64,000 bases of DNA from JAJYKC01 sp035545735 (GTDB lineage Bacteria > Acidobacteriota > Terriglobia > Bryobacterales > Bryobacteraceae), in NCBI GenBank assembly GCA_035545735.1, contig DASZXS010000054.1, forward strand, positions 62,001 through 126,000, written 5' to 3'. The position numbers and the translations under genes were made by a program. This document shows, piece after piece, positions 41,980 to 50,588 of this stretch (position 1 is the stretch's first letter; each line of letters opens with the position of its first letter). The notes beneath the pieces are model-generated. The model did no database searches and was not told the DNA's origin. It worked only from the letters and a program-made list of their open reading frames with translations.

Positions 41980-42639
41980 ATGACTCACATCGATAGGGAG
42001 TGGTTCCGGAAGTGCCACGCGGCGGGATTGGTCAACGGACGCATGCTGGAAGTCGGATCGGCAAAAATAGCCAAAGCTTCCAATCTGTGTGAAATTGCGA
42101 GAGAACTCGGCGTTACCGATACCTTGGGCGTGGATATCGAGCGGACAGATGGCGTAGATGTTGTATTCGATTTTGACTTGCCGCCCGGTGAATTCAAAAC
42201 GCAATGGAGCCACGGCAAGTTTGCGACGGTCTGCATTTTCAATGTGCTCGAACATACCTATGACCCGATCACGATCCTGACAAATGCGCTTTCGTGCGTC
42301 GAACGCAGCGGTACTCTGTTGGTTCTCGTGCCTTCGGTTTGGCCGATCCATAATTACCCCGGCGACTACAACCGCCTTCTTCCGGATTGGTACGTCGAAT
42401 TTGCTCGCCGAAACGGCCTGGTGCTCCTCGAAAAGCACTTTTGCTGGCTGTCGGAGTTCGGAATCCAGACGATCGATTCCGATTCGAGAACGGCGTTCCC
42501 TACCTATCGATCGAGGTACACGAAAACATCGGCGCCGCGCTATTGGATTTCGAGGGCCGCGCACAAGGTTTTGAATACTTATGGGCGGTCCCACTGGGCA
42601 AACCATTCCGCGATCGCCGCGGCGTTCTCGGTACAGTAA
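41980..42639 (+). CDS. SAM-dependent methyltransferase (class I, type 11/12)
   Basis: A 219-residue methyltransferase. Motif I is GRMLEVGSAKIAKASNL (about 20-36), the acidic loop is TLGVDIERTDGVDVVFDFDL, and VCIFNVLEHTYDP (about 85-97) and VERSGTLLVLVP follow the family pattern. The target is unknown; the C-terminal segment HNYPGDYNRLLPDWYVEFAR resembles methyltransferases of glycan or natural-product pathways. GGAGGCGGC precedes the ATG. The gene has a higher share of A/T-ending codons than its neighbours, which may mean a different origin; I have not computed codon statistics. Confidence 0.83.
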   Translation: MTHIDREWFRKCHAAGLVNGRMLEVGSAKIAKASNLCEIARELGVTDTLGVDIERTDGVDVVFDFDLPPGEFKTQWSHGKFATVCIFNVLEHTYDPITILTNALSCVERSGTLLVLVPSVWPIHNYPGDYNRLLPDWYVEFARRNGLVLLEKHFCWLSEFGIQTIDSDSRTAFPTYRSRYTKTSAPRYWISRAAHKVLNTYGRSHWANHSAIAAAFSVQ

Positions 42640-42658
42640 CCGGGAGAGCAACCAACTC

Positions 42659-43417
42659 TTAACCTTGGCCGGTGTGCGACGCGATATACCAATGATTCCC
42701 GGACGCGTCCGCAACGCTTCCGCTCCGTTCTCCGTAGGGCTGATCGACGGGTTCGGAAATCGATGTCGCTCCGGCATCGAGCGCGCGGCGATAGACGGAG
42801 TCGGGAGCGTCCACATAATAGTGGATTCCCACGGGCATCGCCTGGAGTCCTCCATGCGGATCGCTCACCTCCACTACCGAATCCCCAATCCGCACTTGCG
42901 AATATTGAGTGGATCCGTCTTTCGCCTCCACGCGCATAATTGTTTCCGCGCCGAATGCCTTTTCCATAAAGGCGGTCAGCCTCGCCGCGCCGTTCCCGCA
43001 CAATCCCAAGGTAACCGAGTGCAGGCCATCCGGTATCGGATTCCCCTCAATCTGCCGGGCGATGTACCAGTGGTTGCCGCACGGATCGAGCACAAAGGCT
43101 TCCCGGCTCCCATACGGCTGGTTCACAGGTTCACGCTTACCCTCGCCGCCGGCTTTCACGGCGCGCCGGTACGCGGCATCCACGTCATCGACGTGCAGAT
43201 GAAGCGGGGCCGCGCGCAGGGACTGCCCCTGGGGAATATCCGCAAGCTCGATCATGGAATCGCCCACACGGACTTCCGCGTGGTGCACGCCTCCCTCGGG
43301 ACGCGGCATGCGGAATAGCTCTTCCGCGCCGAAGGCTTGCTTCATGAAATCAATCAGACCCGCCGCGCCTCGCACGGCGAGATAAGGGGTGATGGTTCGG
43401 AATCCTGGACGGATCAT
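42659..43417 (-). CDS. Tandem VOC-superfamily (PhnB/glyoxalase-like) protein
   Basis: A 252-residue protein of two homologous VOC domains. Each has the PhnB-like order: start of domain 1 ITPYLAVRGAAGLIDFMKQA, then FRMPRPEGGVHHAEVRVGDS and QPYGSREAFVLDPCGNHWYI; domain 2 repeats it with FMEKAFGAETIMRVEAKDGS, QYSQVRIGDSVVEVSDPHGG and QPYGERSGSVADASGNHWYI. The fold often binds a metal and acts on small molecules or confers resistance; here the typical His/Glu ligands are partly present (HHAEV, HWYI). Function cannot be set. It is convergent with the methyltransferase and lies downstream of an AraC regulator on the same strand. Confidence 0.87.
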   Translation of the reverse strand: MIRPGFRTITPYLAVRGAAGLIDFMKQAFGAEELFRMPRPEGGVHHAEVRVGDSMIELADIPQGQSLRAAPLHLHVDDVDAAYRRAVKAGGEGKREPVNQPYGSREAFVLDPCGNHWYIARQIEGNPIPDGLHSVTLGLCGNGAARLTAFMEKAFGAETIMRVEAKDGSTQYSQVRIGDSVVEVSDPHGGLQAMPVGIHYYVDAPDSVYRRALDAGATSISEPVDQPYGERSGSVADASGNHWYIASHTGQG

Positions 43418-43481
43418 CGTGGCTATCTCCTGTCGCTATTTTCCGCCGGGGCCCTGTCCAGGGATTGTATAAATTTGACCC

Positions 43482-44297
43482 TCATCCCTCTAGCGGGACG
43501 TGGTTCAAATGCCTGGTTCTTTTCGCCAGATACTCTGAAGGCGTAAGACCGGCGAACGCCTGGAAATCGTGGATAAAATGCGCCTGATCGAAATAACCGC
43601 ACTCCAGCGCGATATCCACCCAGTCGGCCCGCGCTCCCGGGCCTATGCCATGAATCAACCTCTGGAACCGGCGGATCCGGCAAAATAGCTTAGGCGTCAA
43701 TCCAACTTCGGAACGAAACACCTCAATGAAGCGGCGGGAGCTGAGACCGGTGCGGTCCGACACTTCCGAGACGGTTCCCCGGGCGCTGTTGAACTCTCCG
43801 AGGGCGAAGCGAACGGCCGGATGGCGTTCGAAACGTTTCCTTGCCTGCGCGATCAACGCGTCTTCGAAAATCTGAAACTGCCGCTCCGGAACCGCGGCTT
43901 CGATGAGCTGCTCGCGAAGATCGGCCGCCGCCGGCCCCCACAGGTCATCCAGGCAAACATGCAGGCCATGCAGCTCGTCGGCGGGAATCTTGAAAAACTG
44001 AAACGCGCCGCCGGGTTTGAAGTGTGCGCCGATCACCGAGCGCTGCTCGGCGGTGTCGATGACAAAAAATTCAGATTGAGCGCCCACCAGCACCCGCCCC
44101 GGCATCTTCTGGAATTTGCGGACATCCCGGCGGTCATAAAAGCGGACTTCATCCTGATGAAGATTGATGACCATCTCCATGCAGCCATCCGGCAACAGGC
44201 GTTCTTTCTCGTGAGCCGGCTTGACTCCGTCAAACAGCCACAGGAGGTCGACGAACTCCGTGAGCGGCCACGCCGGAACGTGAGTAAGATAGAGCAT
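43482..44297 (-). CDS. AraC-family transcriptional regulator
   Basis: A 271-residue regulator. The N-terminal DUF6597-like sensor domain (about 1-150) starts MLYLTHVPAWPLTEFVDLLW and contains the PGGAFQFFKIPADELHG region. The C-terminal DNA-binding domain has two helix-turn-helix units: VSEVSDRTGLSSRRFIEVFR (about 180-199) and WVDIALECGYFDQAHFIHDF (about 225-245) followed by FAGLTPSEYLAKR. Regulators of this type often control detoxification or small-molecule genes. It sits 64 bp upstream of the double-VOC gene on the same strand, making that its likely target, and is divergent from the GH5 gene. Confidence 0.9.
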   Translation of the reverse strand: MLYLTHVPAWPLTEFVDLLWLFDGVKPAHEKERLLPDGCMEMVINLHQDEVRFYDRRDVRKFQKMPGRVLVGAQSEFFVIDTAEQRSVIGAHFKPGGAFQFFKIPADELHGLHVCLDDLWGPAAADLREQLIEAAVPERQFQIFEDALIAQARKRFERHPAVRFALGEFNSARGTVSEVSDRTGLSSRRFIEVFRSEVGLTPKLFCRIRRFQRLIHGIGPGARADWVDIALECGYFDQAHFIHDFQAFAGLTPSEYLAKRTRHLNHVPLEG

Positions 44298-44320
44298 CCG
44301 CTATCTGACATTTTAGGGGT

Positions 44321-45463
44321 ATGGACGTGGACAGCGCATCGCCGGGCTTCGTCTCAGCCACTCCAGCGGGTTTCCGTCTGAACGGGCAGCCGTTCCGCGT
44401 GGCCGGCGCGAATAGTTACTACCTGCCCTATGCGGGCGGCCAGGCCACCGAGGCGGTATTCCAGCTCGCGGCGCGGATGGGGCTCAATACTCTACGCACC
44501 TGGGCGTTTCTTGACTGCGGGCCCGCGGCGCCGGGCGAAACCCCGGCGAACGCCAAAAACGGAGTTTTTTTTCAATATTGGAATGAGGCGCTGGGCCGGC
44601 CGGACTATAACGATGGGCCGGACGGTTTGCAGCGGCTGGATCACATCATCGCGCTGGCGGAGCGATGGAACATACGCCTGATTCTTCCCCTGGTCAACTA
44701 CTGGCCCGATTTCGGCGGCGTGGATCAGTATCTCCAGTGGTTCGGCCTCACGGGCCGCGCGCAGTTTTATTTGCATCCGGAAACCCGGCAGGCCTACCGC
44801 AATTATCTGGAGCACATCGTATTGCGTGTAAACACGGAGACGGGGCGGGAGTACCGGGAGGAGCCATCGATACTCGCCTGGGAGTTAATGAACGAGCCGC
44901 GCTGCGTCGACACGGACGGTAGCTGGCTGCCCGGCGGGACCGATACCCTGGCTGCGTGGGTGGACGAGATGAGCGCGATTCTGAAGCAACTGGACCCCGT
45001 CCATCTCGCCGGCGCCGGCGATGAAGGCTACTTTCGGAAGAGCTGGTCCTGGGGCCGGCCGCTGTACAACGGGCGCTTCGGCGTCGACCACGAGCGCCTG
45101 CTGGCGTTGCCCGGCATCGATTTCGGCGTGTGCCACCTTTACCCGAATTATGCGGCGAACGAAGATGCTGCCGCCTTCGGCGTTCGCTGGATTCAGGAAC
45201 ATCTGGATGCCGGGCGCCGCGCCGGCAAGCCGGTGGTGGTGGAGGAATTCGGGGTGAAGACGGCGGACGAGGCGGCCCGAAACTCCATCTTTGGAACGTG
45301 GCTGGATGCGGTGGACGCCGGTAACGGGGCGGGCGCAGCGGTGTGGATGATCGCTTCGACGGTGGACGGCGCGACTCTTTACCCCGACTACGACGGCTAC
45401 ACCGTCTATTCGGCGGAGAGCGTTCCCGCCCTCACCGCGTTCGCGCGCTCAGGCGGCGTCTAA
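44321..45463 (+). CDS. Glycoside hydrolase family 5-like beta-mannanase/beta-glycosidase
   Basis: A 380-residue TIM-barrel glycosidase without a signal peptide. The N-terminal part reads FRLNGQPFRVAGANSYYLPY, typical of GH5 mannan-endo-beta-mannosidases, followed by LNTLRTWAFLDCG. The acid/base Glu is in WELMNEPRC (about residue 190) and the nucleophile Glu in VVVEEFGVK (about 306). Absence of a leader suggests action in the cytoplasm on imported oligosaccharides, although an unrecognised secretion route cannot be excluded. Its final 15 bp overlap the stop of the convergent PLP-enzyme gene. Confidence 0.83.
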   Translation: MDVDSASPGFVSATPAGFRLNGQPFRVAGANSYYLPYAGGQATEAVFQLAARMGLNTLRTWAFLDCGPAAPGETPANAKNGVFFQYWNEALGRPDYNDGPDGLQRLDHIIALAERWNIRLILPLVNYWPDFGGVDQYLQWFGLTGRAQFYLHPETRQAYRNYLEHIVLRVNTETGREYREEPSILAWELMNEPRCVDTDGSWLPGGTDTLAAWVDEMSAILKQLDPVHLAGAGDEGYFRKSWSWGRPLYNGRFGVDHERLLALPGIDFGVCHLYPNYAANEDAAAFGVRWIQEHLDAGRRAGKPVVVEEFGVKTADEAARNSIFGTWLDAVDAGNGAGAAVWMIASTVDGATLYPDYDGYTVYSAESVPALTAFARSGGV

Positions 45464-46693
45464 AGCCTGCTCAAAATCGGCGAGAAGATCGCGCCAGTGT
45501 TCGATTCCAACGGATATCCGAACCAGACCGTCTGTCACTCCGGCCTGGCGGAATGCTTCCTCGCTGAAGCCGGAGTGGGTTGTGGACTTCGGATGGCAGA
45601 CACGCGACTCAACCCCGCCAAGCGACACCGCATTTCGCGCAAGCCGGACGTTGCGGAGGAACTGGAAGGCGGCCGGTTTTCCGCCCTCGATTTCGAGGGA
45701 CAACATGCCTCCGGGGAAATCGCACTGCGCCGCGTAGATGCGTTTCTGTTCCGGATCCTCAAACCGGGTTGGATAGAGCACCTTGCGGACTTTCGGATGA
45801 TGGGCCAGTTCGGTGGCGATCCGTTCCGCGTTCTTGCTGGAGCGGTTCATACGCAACTCGACGGTAGGCAGACGGCTATCGAGAATCCAGCATTCATCGG
45901 GCTGCAGGATGTTCCCAAACAGGCTGCGTTTGGACCGGATTTTCGCCAGTAGCGCCGGGTCGGTTGAAAGGACGACACCGCCGATCATGTCGCTGAAACC
46001 CGAGAGATATTTGGTCGCCGAATAAAGAGTCAGGTCGGCGCCCAAAGCAAGAGGGTGCTGGAAAGCCGGACCCATCAGGGTGTTGTCCACCATCACCAAG
46101 GGGCGCGCTTCCGGAACCATTTGAGCGGCGCTGGCGGCGGCTCGAATGTCGGTCATGATGATGGTCGGATTGGCGGGGGTTTCAATCAGCACCACACGCA
46201 GATTTTCCGCGGTGCGAATCGCTGCGGTGATTTCCGCCGTGGCGCCCGCCGGAATGGGAATGCCCAATACACCCCACTGCGCGAGAAAGTCCTCGATGAA
46301 GTGCTGCGTGCCTCCATAAATTGGCACGGTATAGACAATGGTGTCGCCCGGCTCAAGCACCGCCATGAGCGCGGTCATGATCGCGGCCATTCCCGAGTTG
46401 AACACGAGAGCGCCGGCGGCGCCGGCTTCGAGAGGGCAAATCTGCTCTTCCAGAATCTGGGCGTTGGGATGATTGAACCTCGAATAGACGAGGTCGATCT
46501 GCTCGTCGTCGCCCGGCCGCACCCTGCCCGCCATAAGATCGAAAGCGCGTTCGGCTGTCTCCGGGCTGGAAAAAACGTAGGTCGAGCTTCGAAAAACCGC
46601 GGGACGCGCAGAACCTACGGAAAGGCTGGGATCGAATCCGCGAGTGAGAATTTCGGTTGTCGGCCGAAGACCAGACTTCTTACTGGGGGGCAT
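45449..46693 (-). CDS. Cys/Met metabolism PLP-dependent enzyme (cystathionine gamma-synthase-like)
   Basis: A 414-residue fold-type I PLP enzyme. YSRFNHPNAQILEEQICPLE and LVFNSGMAAIMTALMAVLEP (about 95-115) form the cofactor phosphate site, ETPANPTIIMTDIRA precedes the cofactor-binding VMVDNTLMGPAFQHPL, and the Schiff-base lysine is in LYSATKYLSGFSDMIGG (about 225-241). It catalyses gamma- or beta-elimination/replacement on cystathionine, O-acyl-homoserine or methionine; the subfamily is not decided by these motifs. No met operon genes flank it. It is divergent from the dehydrogenase gene at 46747. Confidence 0.88.
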   Translation of the reverse strand: MPPSKKSGLRPTTEILTRGFDPSLSVGSARPAVFRSSTYVFSSPETAERAFDLMAGRVRPGDDEQIDLVYSRFNHPNAQILEEQICPLEAGAAGALVFNSGMAAIMTALMAVLEPGDTIVYTVPIYGGTQHFIEDFLAQWGVLGIPIPAGATAEITAAIRTAENLRVVLIETPANPTIIMTDIRAAASAAQMVPEARPLVMVDNTLMGPAFQHPLALGADLTLYSATKYLSGFSDMIGGVVLSTDPALLAKIRSKRSLFGNILQPDECWILDSRLPTVELRMNRSSKNAERIATELAHHPKVRKVLYPTRFEDPEQKRIYAAQCDFPGGMLSLEIEGGKPAAFQFLRNVRLARNAVSLGGVESRVCHPKSTTHSGFSEEAFRQAGVTDGLVRISVGIEHWRDLLADFEQALDAA

Positions 46694-46746
46694 GGTCTGC
46701 TACTTCTCGATACAATTTAACTTTCGCATAGAAAGGAACAACCGCT

Positions 46747-47640
46747 TTGGCAAACGTAGCATTTTTAGGACTGGGGATCATGGGCTATCCGATGGCGCGG
46801 AATCTTTTGCGCGCCGGACATTCTGTCGCGCTCTGGTCCAACACCTTGGAGAAGGCAAAGAAGTTGGCCTCCGAGGAGAGCAACGCGTCCGTCCATTCCA
46901 CGCCGCGCGATGCCGTCGCGAATGCGGACTTTGTCTTTCTTTGCGTCGGCGACACGGCCATGTCGGAGCGCGTCATTCTGGGGGAGAACGGGGTGGTGGA
47001 AGGCCTGAAGCCGGGCGCCATCATCGCCGATGCGAGTACTATATCGCCCACGGTGAGCCAGGCCATGGCGAAGAAGGTGGCGGAAAACGGCGCGTCTTTT
47101 CTGGATGCTCCCTGCACCGGATCCAAGCCCGGCGCCGAAAAAGCCACGCTGACCTTTATGGTCGGCGGCAAGCGCGAGGTATTTGAAAAAACGAAGCCAG
47201 TTTTCGAAGCGATGGGGAAGCAGCTTTACTACTGCGGCGACCAGGGAATGGGATTGCATGCCAAACTCAGTCAAAACCTTCTGGTGGGAAATATCATGCA
47301 GGCGCTGAACGAGTCCCTGGTACTCGCCGCCAAGGCTGGCGTGGACCTGGAACTTCTGGTGGACATTCTGAACAATAGCGTCGCCAAGGGGATGATCCCG
47401 TTTAAGGCTCCGTTTATTTTGCGCCACGACTTTTCCACAAACTTTTCCACACGGTGGATGGAAAAGGACCTCAGCCTGGTGCTGGAGTCCGCGGGAGAAC
47501 TGTCTGTCCCTCTACCGATCACCAGCGTCACCCAGCAGATCTTCCGCGCGACCATAGCCAAGGGCATGGGAGAAGACGATTTGTGCGGGTCAATCCGGGT
47601 TTTGGAAGATCTCGCAAATGTAAGTGTTAGAAAAGAATAA
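46747..47640 (+). CDS. Beta-hydroxyacid dehydrogenase (3-hydroxyisobutyrate/GLYR-like)
   Basis: A 297-residue NAD(P)-dependent reductase. The Rossmann motif FLGLGIMGYPMARNLLRAGH (residues 5-24) is followed by LDAPCTGSKPGAEKATLTFM (about 119-138) and the catalytic Lys in LHAKLSQNLLVGNIMQALNE (about 176). The C-terminal helical domain completes the fold. Substrates of close relatives are glyoxylate, succinic semialdehyde, tartronate semialdehyde or 3-hydroxyisobutyrate; the wording LWSNT after strand 2 does not decide NAD versus NADP. The start is TTG preceded by GAAAGGAAC. The gene is followed by the RNA candidate and not by an obvious terminator. Confidence 0.88.
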   Translation: MANVAFLGLGIMGYPMARNLLRAGHSVALWSNTLEKAKKLASEESNASVHSTPRDAVANADFVFLCVGDTAMSERVILGENGVVEGLKPGAIIADASTISPTVSQAMAKKVAENGASFLDAPCTGSKPGAEKATLTFMVGGKREVFEKTKPVFEAMGKQLYYCGDQGMGLHAKLSQNLLVGNIMQALNESLVLAAKAGVDLELLVDILNNSVAKGMIPFKAPFILRHDFSTNFSTRWMEKDLSLVLESAGELSVPLPITSVTQQIFRATIAKGMGEDDLCGSIRVLEDLANVSVRKE

Positions 47641-47665
47641 CCTTAAAAAAATCTACAAAAAACTG

Positions 47666-47694
47666 TTGCATTCCCGGAAATCATATACTAATAT
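47666..47694 (+). promoter_or_regulatory. Promoter of the RNA candidate upstream of dxr
   Basis: TTGCAT (47666-47671) and TAATAT (47689-47694) are separated by 17 bases, giving a predicted start near 47701, exactly at the 5' edge of the structured region. It lies only 25 bases after the upstream stop, in an AT-rich pocket of otherwise GC-rich sequence. Confidence 0.6.
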
Positions 47695-47699
47695 TGGAA

Positions 47700-47854
47700 T
47701 CAAGCCAGGGAGGCAACTCCCACCAAAGCGAGACTAACCTCATATAAGACCCCTGAAGCAAACCTCCCTGGCGCCCTTAGGGGTTCCGTGGGCCGGTAAG
47801 CGAAACGGAAACGAGGTTTTTCCACAGCGTGGCTTCCTGAACTTCTCCCTTTTT
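47700..47854 (+). ncRNA. Probable structured RNA of about 155 nt (family unassigned)
   Basis: Several nested helices can be drawn by hand. AAGCCA (47702-47707) pairs with TGGCTT (47830-47835); GGGAG-GCAA-CTCCC forms a hairpin at 47708-47721; AACCTC (47736-47741) pairs with GAGGTT (47813-47818); ACCCCTGA (47749-47756) pairs with TTAGGGGT (47777-47784), leaving a 20-base loop. That loop contains CCTCCCTGGC (47763-47772), perfectly complementary to GCCAGGGAGG (47704-47713), so a pseudoknot or an alternative fold is possible. T5 at 47850-47854 may end the transcript. It does not match the cores I know for 6S, SRP, tmRNA, RNase P or common riboswitches. It could be a free RNA or the long leader of dxr. 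Confidence 0.45.
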
Positions 47855-47894
47855 CAACACCCCGGTAACGAACCGTCTTTTCCACCGTGAACGT

Positions 47895-47900
47895 TATAAT
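47895..47900 (+). promoter_or_regulatory. Possible -10 element directly before dxr
   Basis: A consensus TATAAT lies 24 bases before the dxr ATG; transcription would start near 47907, leaving a leader of under 20 bases. No recognisable -35 is found at 16-18 bases, so this may be weak or regulated, with the upstream RNA promoter as the alternative source of dxr transcripts. Confidence 0.35.
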
Positions 47901-47924
47901 TGGAGCGTCGTCCCCAATTTCGAA

Positions 47925-49136
47925 ATGAAGAAACTCACGCTCCTCGGGTCCACTGGTTCCATCGGCGTCAGCACCCTGGATGTGGTGCGCCGCCATTTAA
48001 ATGAATATTCGATTTACGCCTTAGTGGCCGGGGAAAACGCCGAACTCCTGGCGGATCAGGTACTGGAGTTTCGGCCCAGTGTGGCAATTGTTGCCACAGA
48101 AAGCGCCCGGGACCGTCTAATAAGTAGCTTGGCCTCACGGGGTCTGGCGGCTGCGGAATGGCCCCAATTGTTGTACGGCCCATCCGCGCGGCTTGAGGCT
48201 GCGGTGGCAGGCGAAGTTGATTTCGTTTTATCGGCAATCGTCGGTGTCGCCGGACTTGAAGCGACGTATGAAGCAGTGCGCCGCGGAAAACGGGTCGGGC
48301 TGGCAAACAAAGAGGTTTTGGTCGCAAGCGGGAGGCTTGTGACGGAGGCCGCTGCGAGTGTGGGGACGGAGATCATCCCGGTGGATAGCGAACACAACGG
48401 CGCACATCAATGCCTGAGGGCAGGGCGGAGAGGCGAAGTGACTCGCCTTTTGCTCACTGCGTCCGGAGGGCCGTTCCGGGAAACGCCTCGCCATGCGCTG
48501 GAGTCGGTTACGCCGGAGCAGGCGCTCAAACACCCTACCTGGAAGATGGGCCGCCGCATCACCATCGATTCGGCGACTCTGATGAACAAAGGCTTCGAGG
48601 TGATTGAGGCCTGTTGGCTGTTCGGCCTGTCGACAAAAGAAGTGGACGTCGTCGTCCACCCACAGTCCTCTATTCATGCGATGGTGGAATATAACGACGG
48701 TAGTGTAATTGCTCAAGTTTCGGCGACCGACATGCGGATGCCGATTCAGTATGCGCTAACGTACCCCGATCGGGATGCAGCGCCTGTTCCGCGGCTGGAC
48801 TGGAGCGAGGCCAGGACGTGGACCTTTTACCCGCCGGACTTCGAGAAATTTCCGCTGCTCAAGCTGGCCTATGAGGCTCACGATGCGGGCGGTTCCGCCA
48901 CCTGCACGCTGAATGCGGCGGATGAAGTCGCGGTGGACGAATTCTTGAACGGCCGGATTACATTCCCTGGAATCGCCGCCGTGGTAAGCGAGACGCTGCA
49001 GCGCGTGCCCGTGCGGGAAGCGCGCTCAGTCCAGGAAATAATGCACATAGACGCCGAATCCCGCGCCGTCGCGCGGGGCATCGCGGAGGAGCGCACAGGG
49101 GCCCGAACCATCGGACGGCCCTTGGCGAAAGCGTGA
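47925..49136 (+). CDS. dxr: 1-deoxy-D-xylulose 5-phosphate reductoisomerase
   Basis: A 403-residue enzyme that converts DXP to 2-C-methylerythritol 4-phosphate with NADPH, the committed step of the MEP isoprenoid pathway. The NADPH motif LGSTGSIGVSTLDVV is at residues 5-19, LANKEVLVASGRLV at about 125-138, the metal ligands are in PVDSEHNGAHQCL (about 150-162; most relatives read SEHxAIFQ), and KMGRRITIDSATLMNKGFEV is the mobile loop region. The C-terminal domain ends normally. The ATG at 47925 starts the conserved strand. RseP follows after 6 bp, a common neighbour pairing. Confidence 0.96.
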   Translation: MKKLTLLGSTGSIGVSTLDVVRRHLNEYSIYALVAGENAELLADQVLEFRPSVAIVATESARDRLISSLASRGLAAAEWPQLLYGPSARLEAAVAGEVDFVLSAIVGVAGLEATYEAVRRGKRVGLANKEVLVASGRLVTEAAASVGTEIIPVDSEHNGAHQCLRAGRRGEVTRLLLTASGGPFRETPRHALESVTPEQALKHPTWKMGRRITIDSATLMNKGFEVIEACWLFGLSTKEVDVVVHPQSSIHAMVEYNDGSVIAQVSATDMRMPIQYALTYPDRDAAPVPRLDWSEARTWTFYPPDFEKFPLLKLAYEAHDAGGSATCTLNAADEVAVDEFLNGRITFPGIAAVVSETLQRVPVREARSVQEIMHIDAESRAVARGIAEERTGARTIGRPLAKA

Positions 49137-49142
49137 GTTTTC

Positions 49143-50453
49143 ATGGATTTTTTACACAACTTTTTCTGGCTGCTGGTCCTGATCGGGGTCATGATTCTGA
49201 TCCACGAGTTGGGGCACTATTGGGCAGCGCTGATGTTCGACGTCCGTGTGGACGCCTTTAGTTTCGGGTTCGGCCCGCGGCTGTTTGGATTCAAGCGTGG
49301 CGAAACCGATTTCCGTTTTTCGGCCATTCTTTTCGGTGGGTACGTGAAGATGGCGGGAGAACAACCGGGCGATGAGGCGGCTGCGGACCCGCGGTCTTTC
49401 ATGGCGAAACCGCGCTGGCAGCGTCTAATCATCGCCTTCGCCGGGCCGTTCATGAATATCGTTCTCGCCGTGGTGATTCTCACCGGTCTTTACATGGTGC
49501 ATTACCCCAAGGTTTCGAATGACCCGGATCCGACCATTGGGTACGTAACGCCGGATAGCGCCGCGAGCAAGGCCGGGGTGCGGGAAGGCGATCGCATCCT
49601 GCAGATTGACGATCACGTCGATCCCACCTGGGAAGATGTCCGGCTGAAAGAAATCGCCAACCCGAACCACCCGATCCAGACCTGGGTGGAGCGCGACGGA
49701 CAGAGGATTCACTTGGTTGTAACCCCTAACGCCGACCCGAAAGAGGGACTGGGCGTGGCCGGTTGGGAGGAGCAGACCGCGCTCGAAGTTGCCAGCCTGC
49801 TGCCGGGAATGGACGCCGAGAAGGCGGGCTTGAAAGTGGGAGACGTGCTGCTCGCGATTGACGGCAAGAAGATCCGTTCCGTCACCACCCTGCATGACGT
49901 GATCAATGCGGCGGGCAGCAAACCGGTGGCAATTACATACAAGCGTGGTGCAGCGCAGGGCACCGTGACCGTAACACCGCTGAAGTCGAAGGTGAAGGAC
50001 GAAGAGCGATGGATGCTGGGCGTGGCGCTGGCCGCGCCGGTGGTTTTCGTAAAACTGCCATTCCCTCAAGCGCTGAACGAATCACTCCGGCGAAATGCGA
50101 AGAACGCCACGCTGGTCTATCAGTTCCTCGAAGGAATTGTCGCGCGGCGGATGTCTGCGAAGTCGCTTTCAGGACCGATCGGCATTGCGCAGGCTTCGGG
50201 AGAAGCGGCGCGCGAAGGCCTGGCGACGTTCCTCGAACTGATGGTGATGGTGAGCCTGAACCTCGCCATTTTCAATCTGCTGCCGATCCCGATCCTGGAC
50301 GGGGGCGTAATTTTGCTGCTTCTGGTGGAGATGCTGATGCGGCGCGACTTGAGCCTGCAGGTTAAGGAAACGGTGTTCAAGGTTGGCTTCGTTTTCCTGA
50401 TGGCGGTGGTGGCGTTCGTGATTTATAACGACATCACGAAGATCATCAGTTGA
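49143..50453 (+). CDS. rseP: RIP site-2 metalloprotease RseP
   Basis: A 436-residue intramembrane zinc protease. The catalytic HELGH is in ILIHELGHYWAALMF (about residues 20-34, first membrane helix). Two PDZ domains lie at about 125-290: the first contains TPDSAASKAGVREGDRILQI, the second MDAEKAGLKVGDVLLAIDGK. The NLLPIPILDGG motif near the C-terminus supplies the third zinc ligand Asp. RseP cleaves membrane anti-sigma factors after a first cut and also clears signal peptides. The anti-sigma at 600-1211 is a conceivable but untested substrate. It lies 6 bp after dxr. Confidence 0.95.
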   Translation: MDFLHNFFWLLVLIGVMILIHELGHYWAALMFDVRVDAFSFGFGPRLFGFKRGETDFRFSAILFGGYVKMAGEQPGDEAAADPRSFMAKPRWQRLIIAFAGPFMNIVLAVVILTGLYMVHYPKVSNDPDPTIGYVTPDSAASKAGVREGDRILQIDDHVDPTWEDVRLKEIANPNHPIQTWVERDGQRIHLVVTPNADPKEGLGVAGWEEQTALEVASLLPGMDAEKAGLKVGDVLLAIDGKKIRSVTTLHDVINAAGSKPVAITYKRGAAQGTVTVTPLKSKVKDEERWMLGVALAAPVVFVKLPFPQALNESLRRNAKNATLVYQFLEGIVARRMSAKSLSGPIGIAQASGEAAREGLATFLELMVMVSLNLAIFNLLPIPILDGGVILLLLVEMLMRRDLSLQVKETVFKVGFVFLMAVVAFVIYNDITKIIS

Positions 50454-50460
50454 AGTTGTT

Positions 50461-50476
50461 TGGCCCGGAAGGGCCA
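50461..50476 (+). terminator. Short hairpin after rseP
   Basis: TGGCCC (50461-50466) pairs with GGGCCA (50471-50476) around a GGAA tetraloop, 7 bases after the rseP stop. There is no U-run, so it may act as a 3' stabiliser or a Rho-dependent end before the tRNA gene. Confidence 0.4.
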
Positions 50477-50511
50477 TGCTACTATGAAGTTCCGACGTTA
50501 GCTTCCTCTTC

Positions 50512-50588
<77 letters not shown>

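Noticed and set aside
47700..47854. Assignment of the structured RNA as 6S RNA or a known riboswitch
   Set aside because: The CCCCTGAAGC stretch faintly recalls 6S RNA, but the long central bubble with matching flanking arms is not seen. B12, SAM, TPP, glycine and cyclic-di-nucleotide cores were also looked for and not found, so it is left unassigned.
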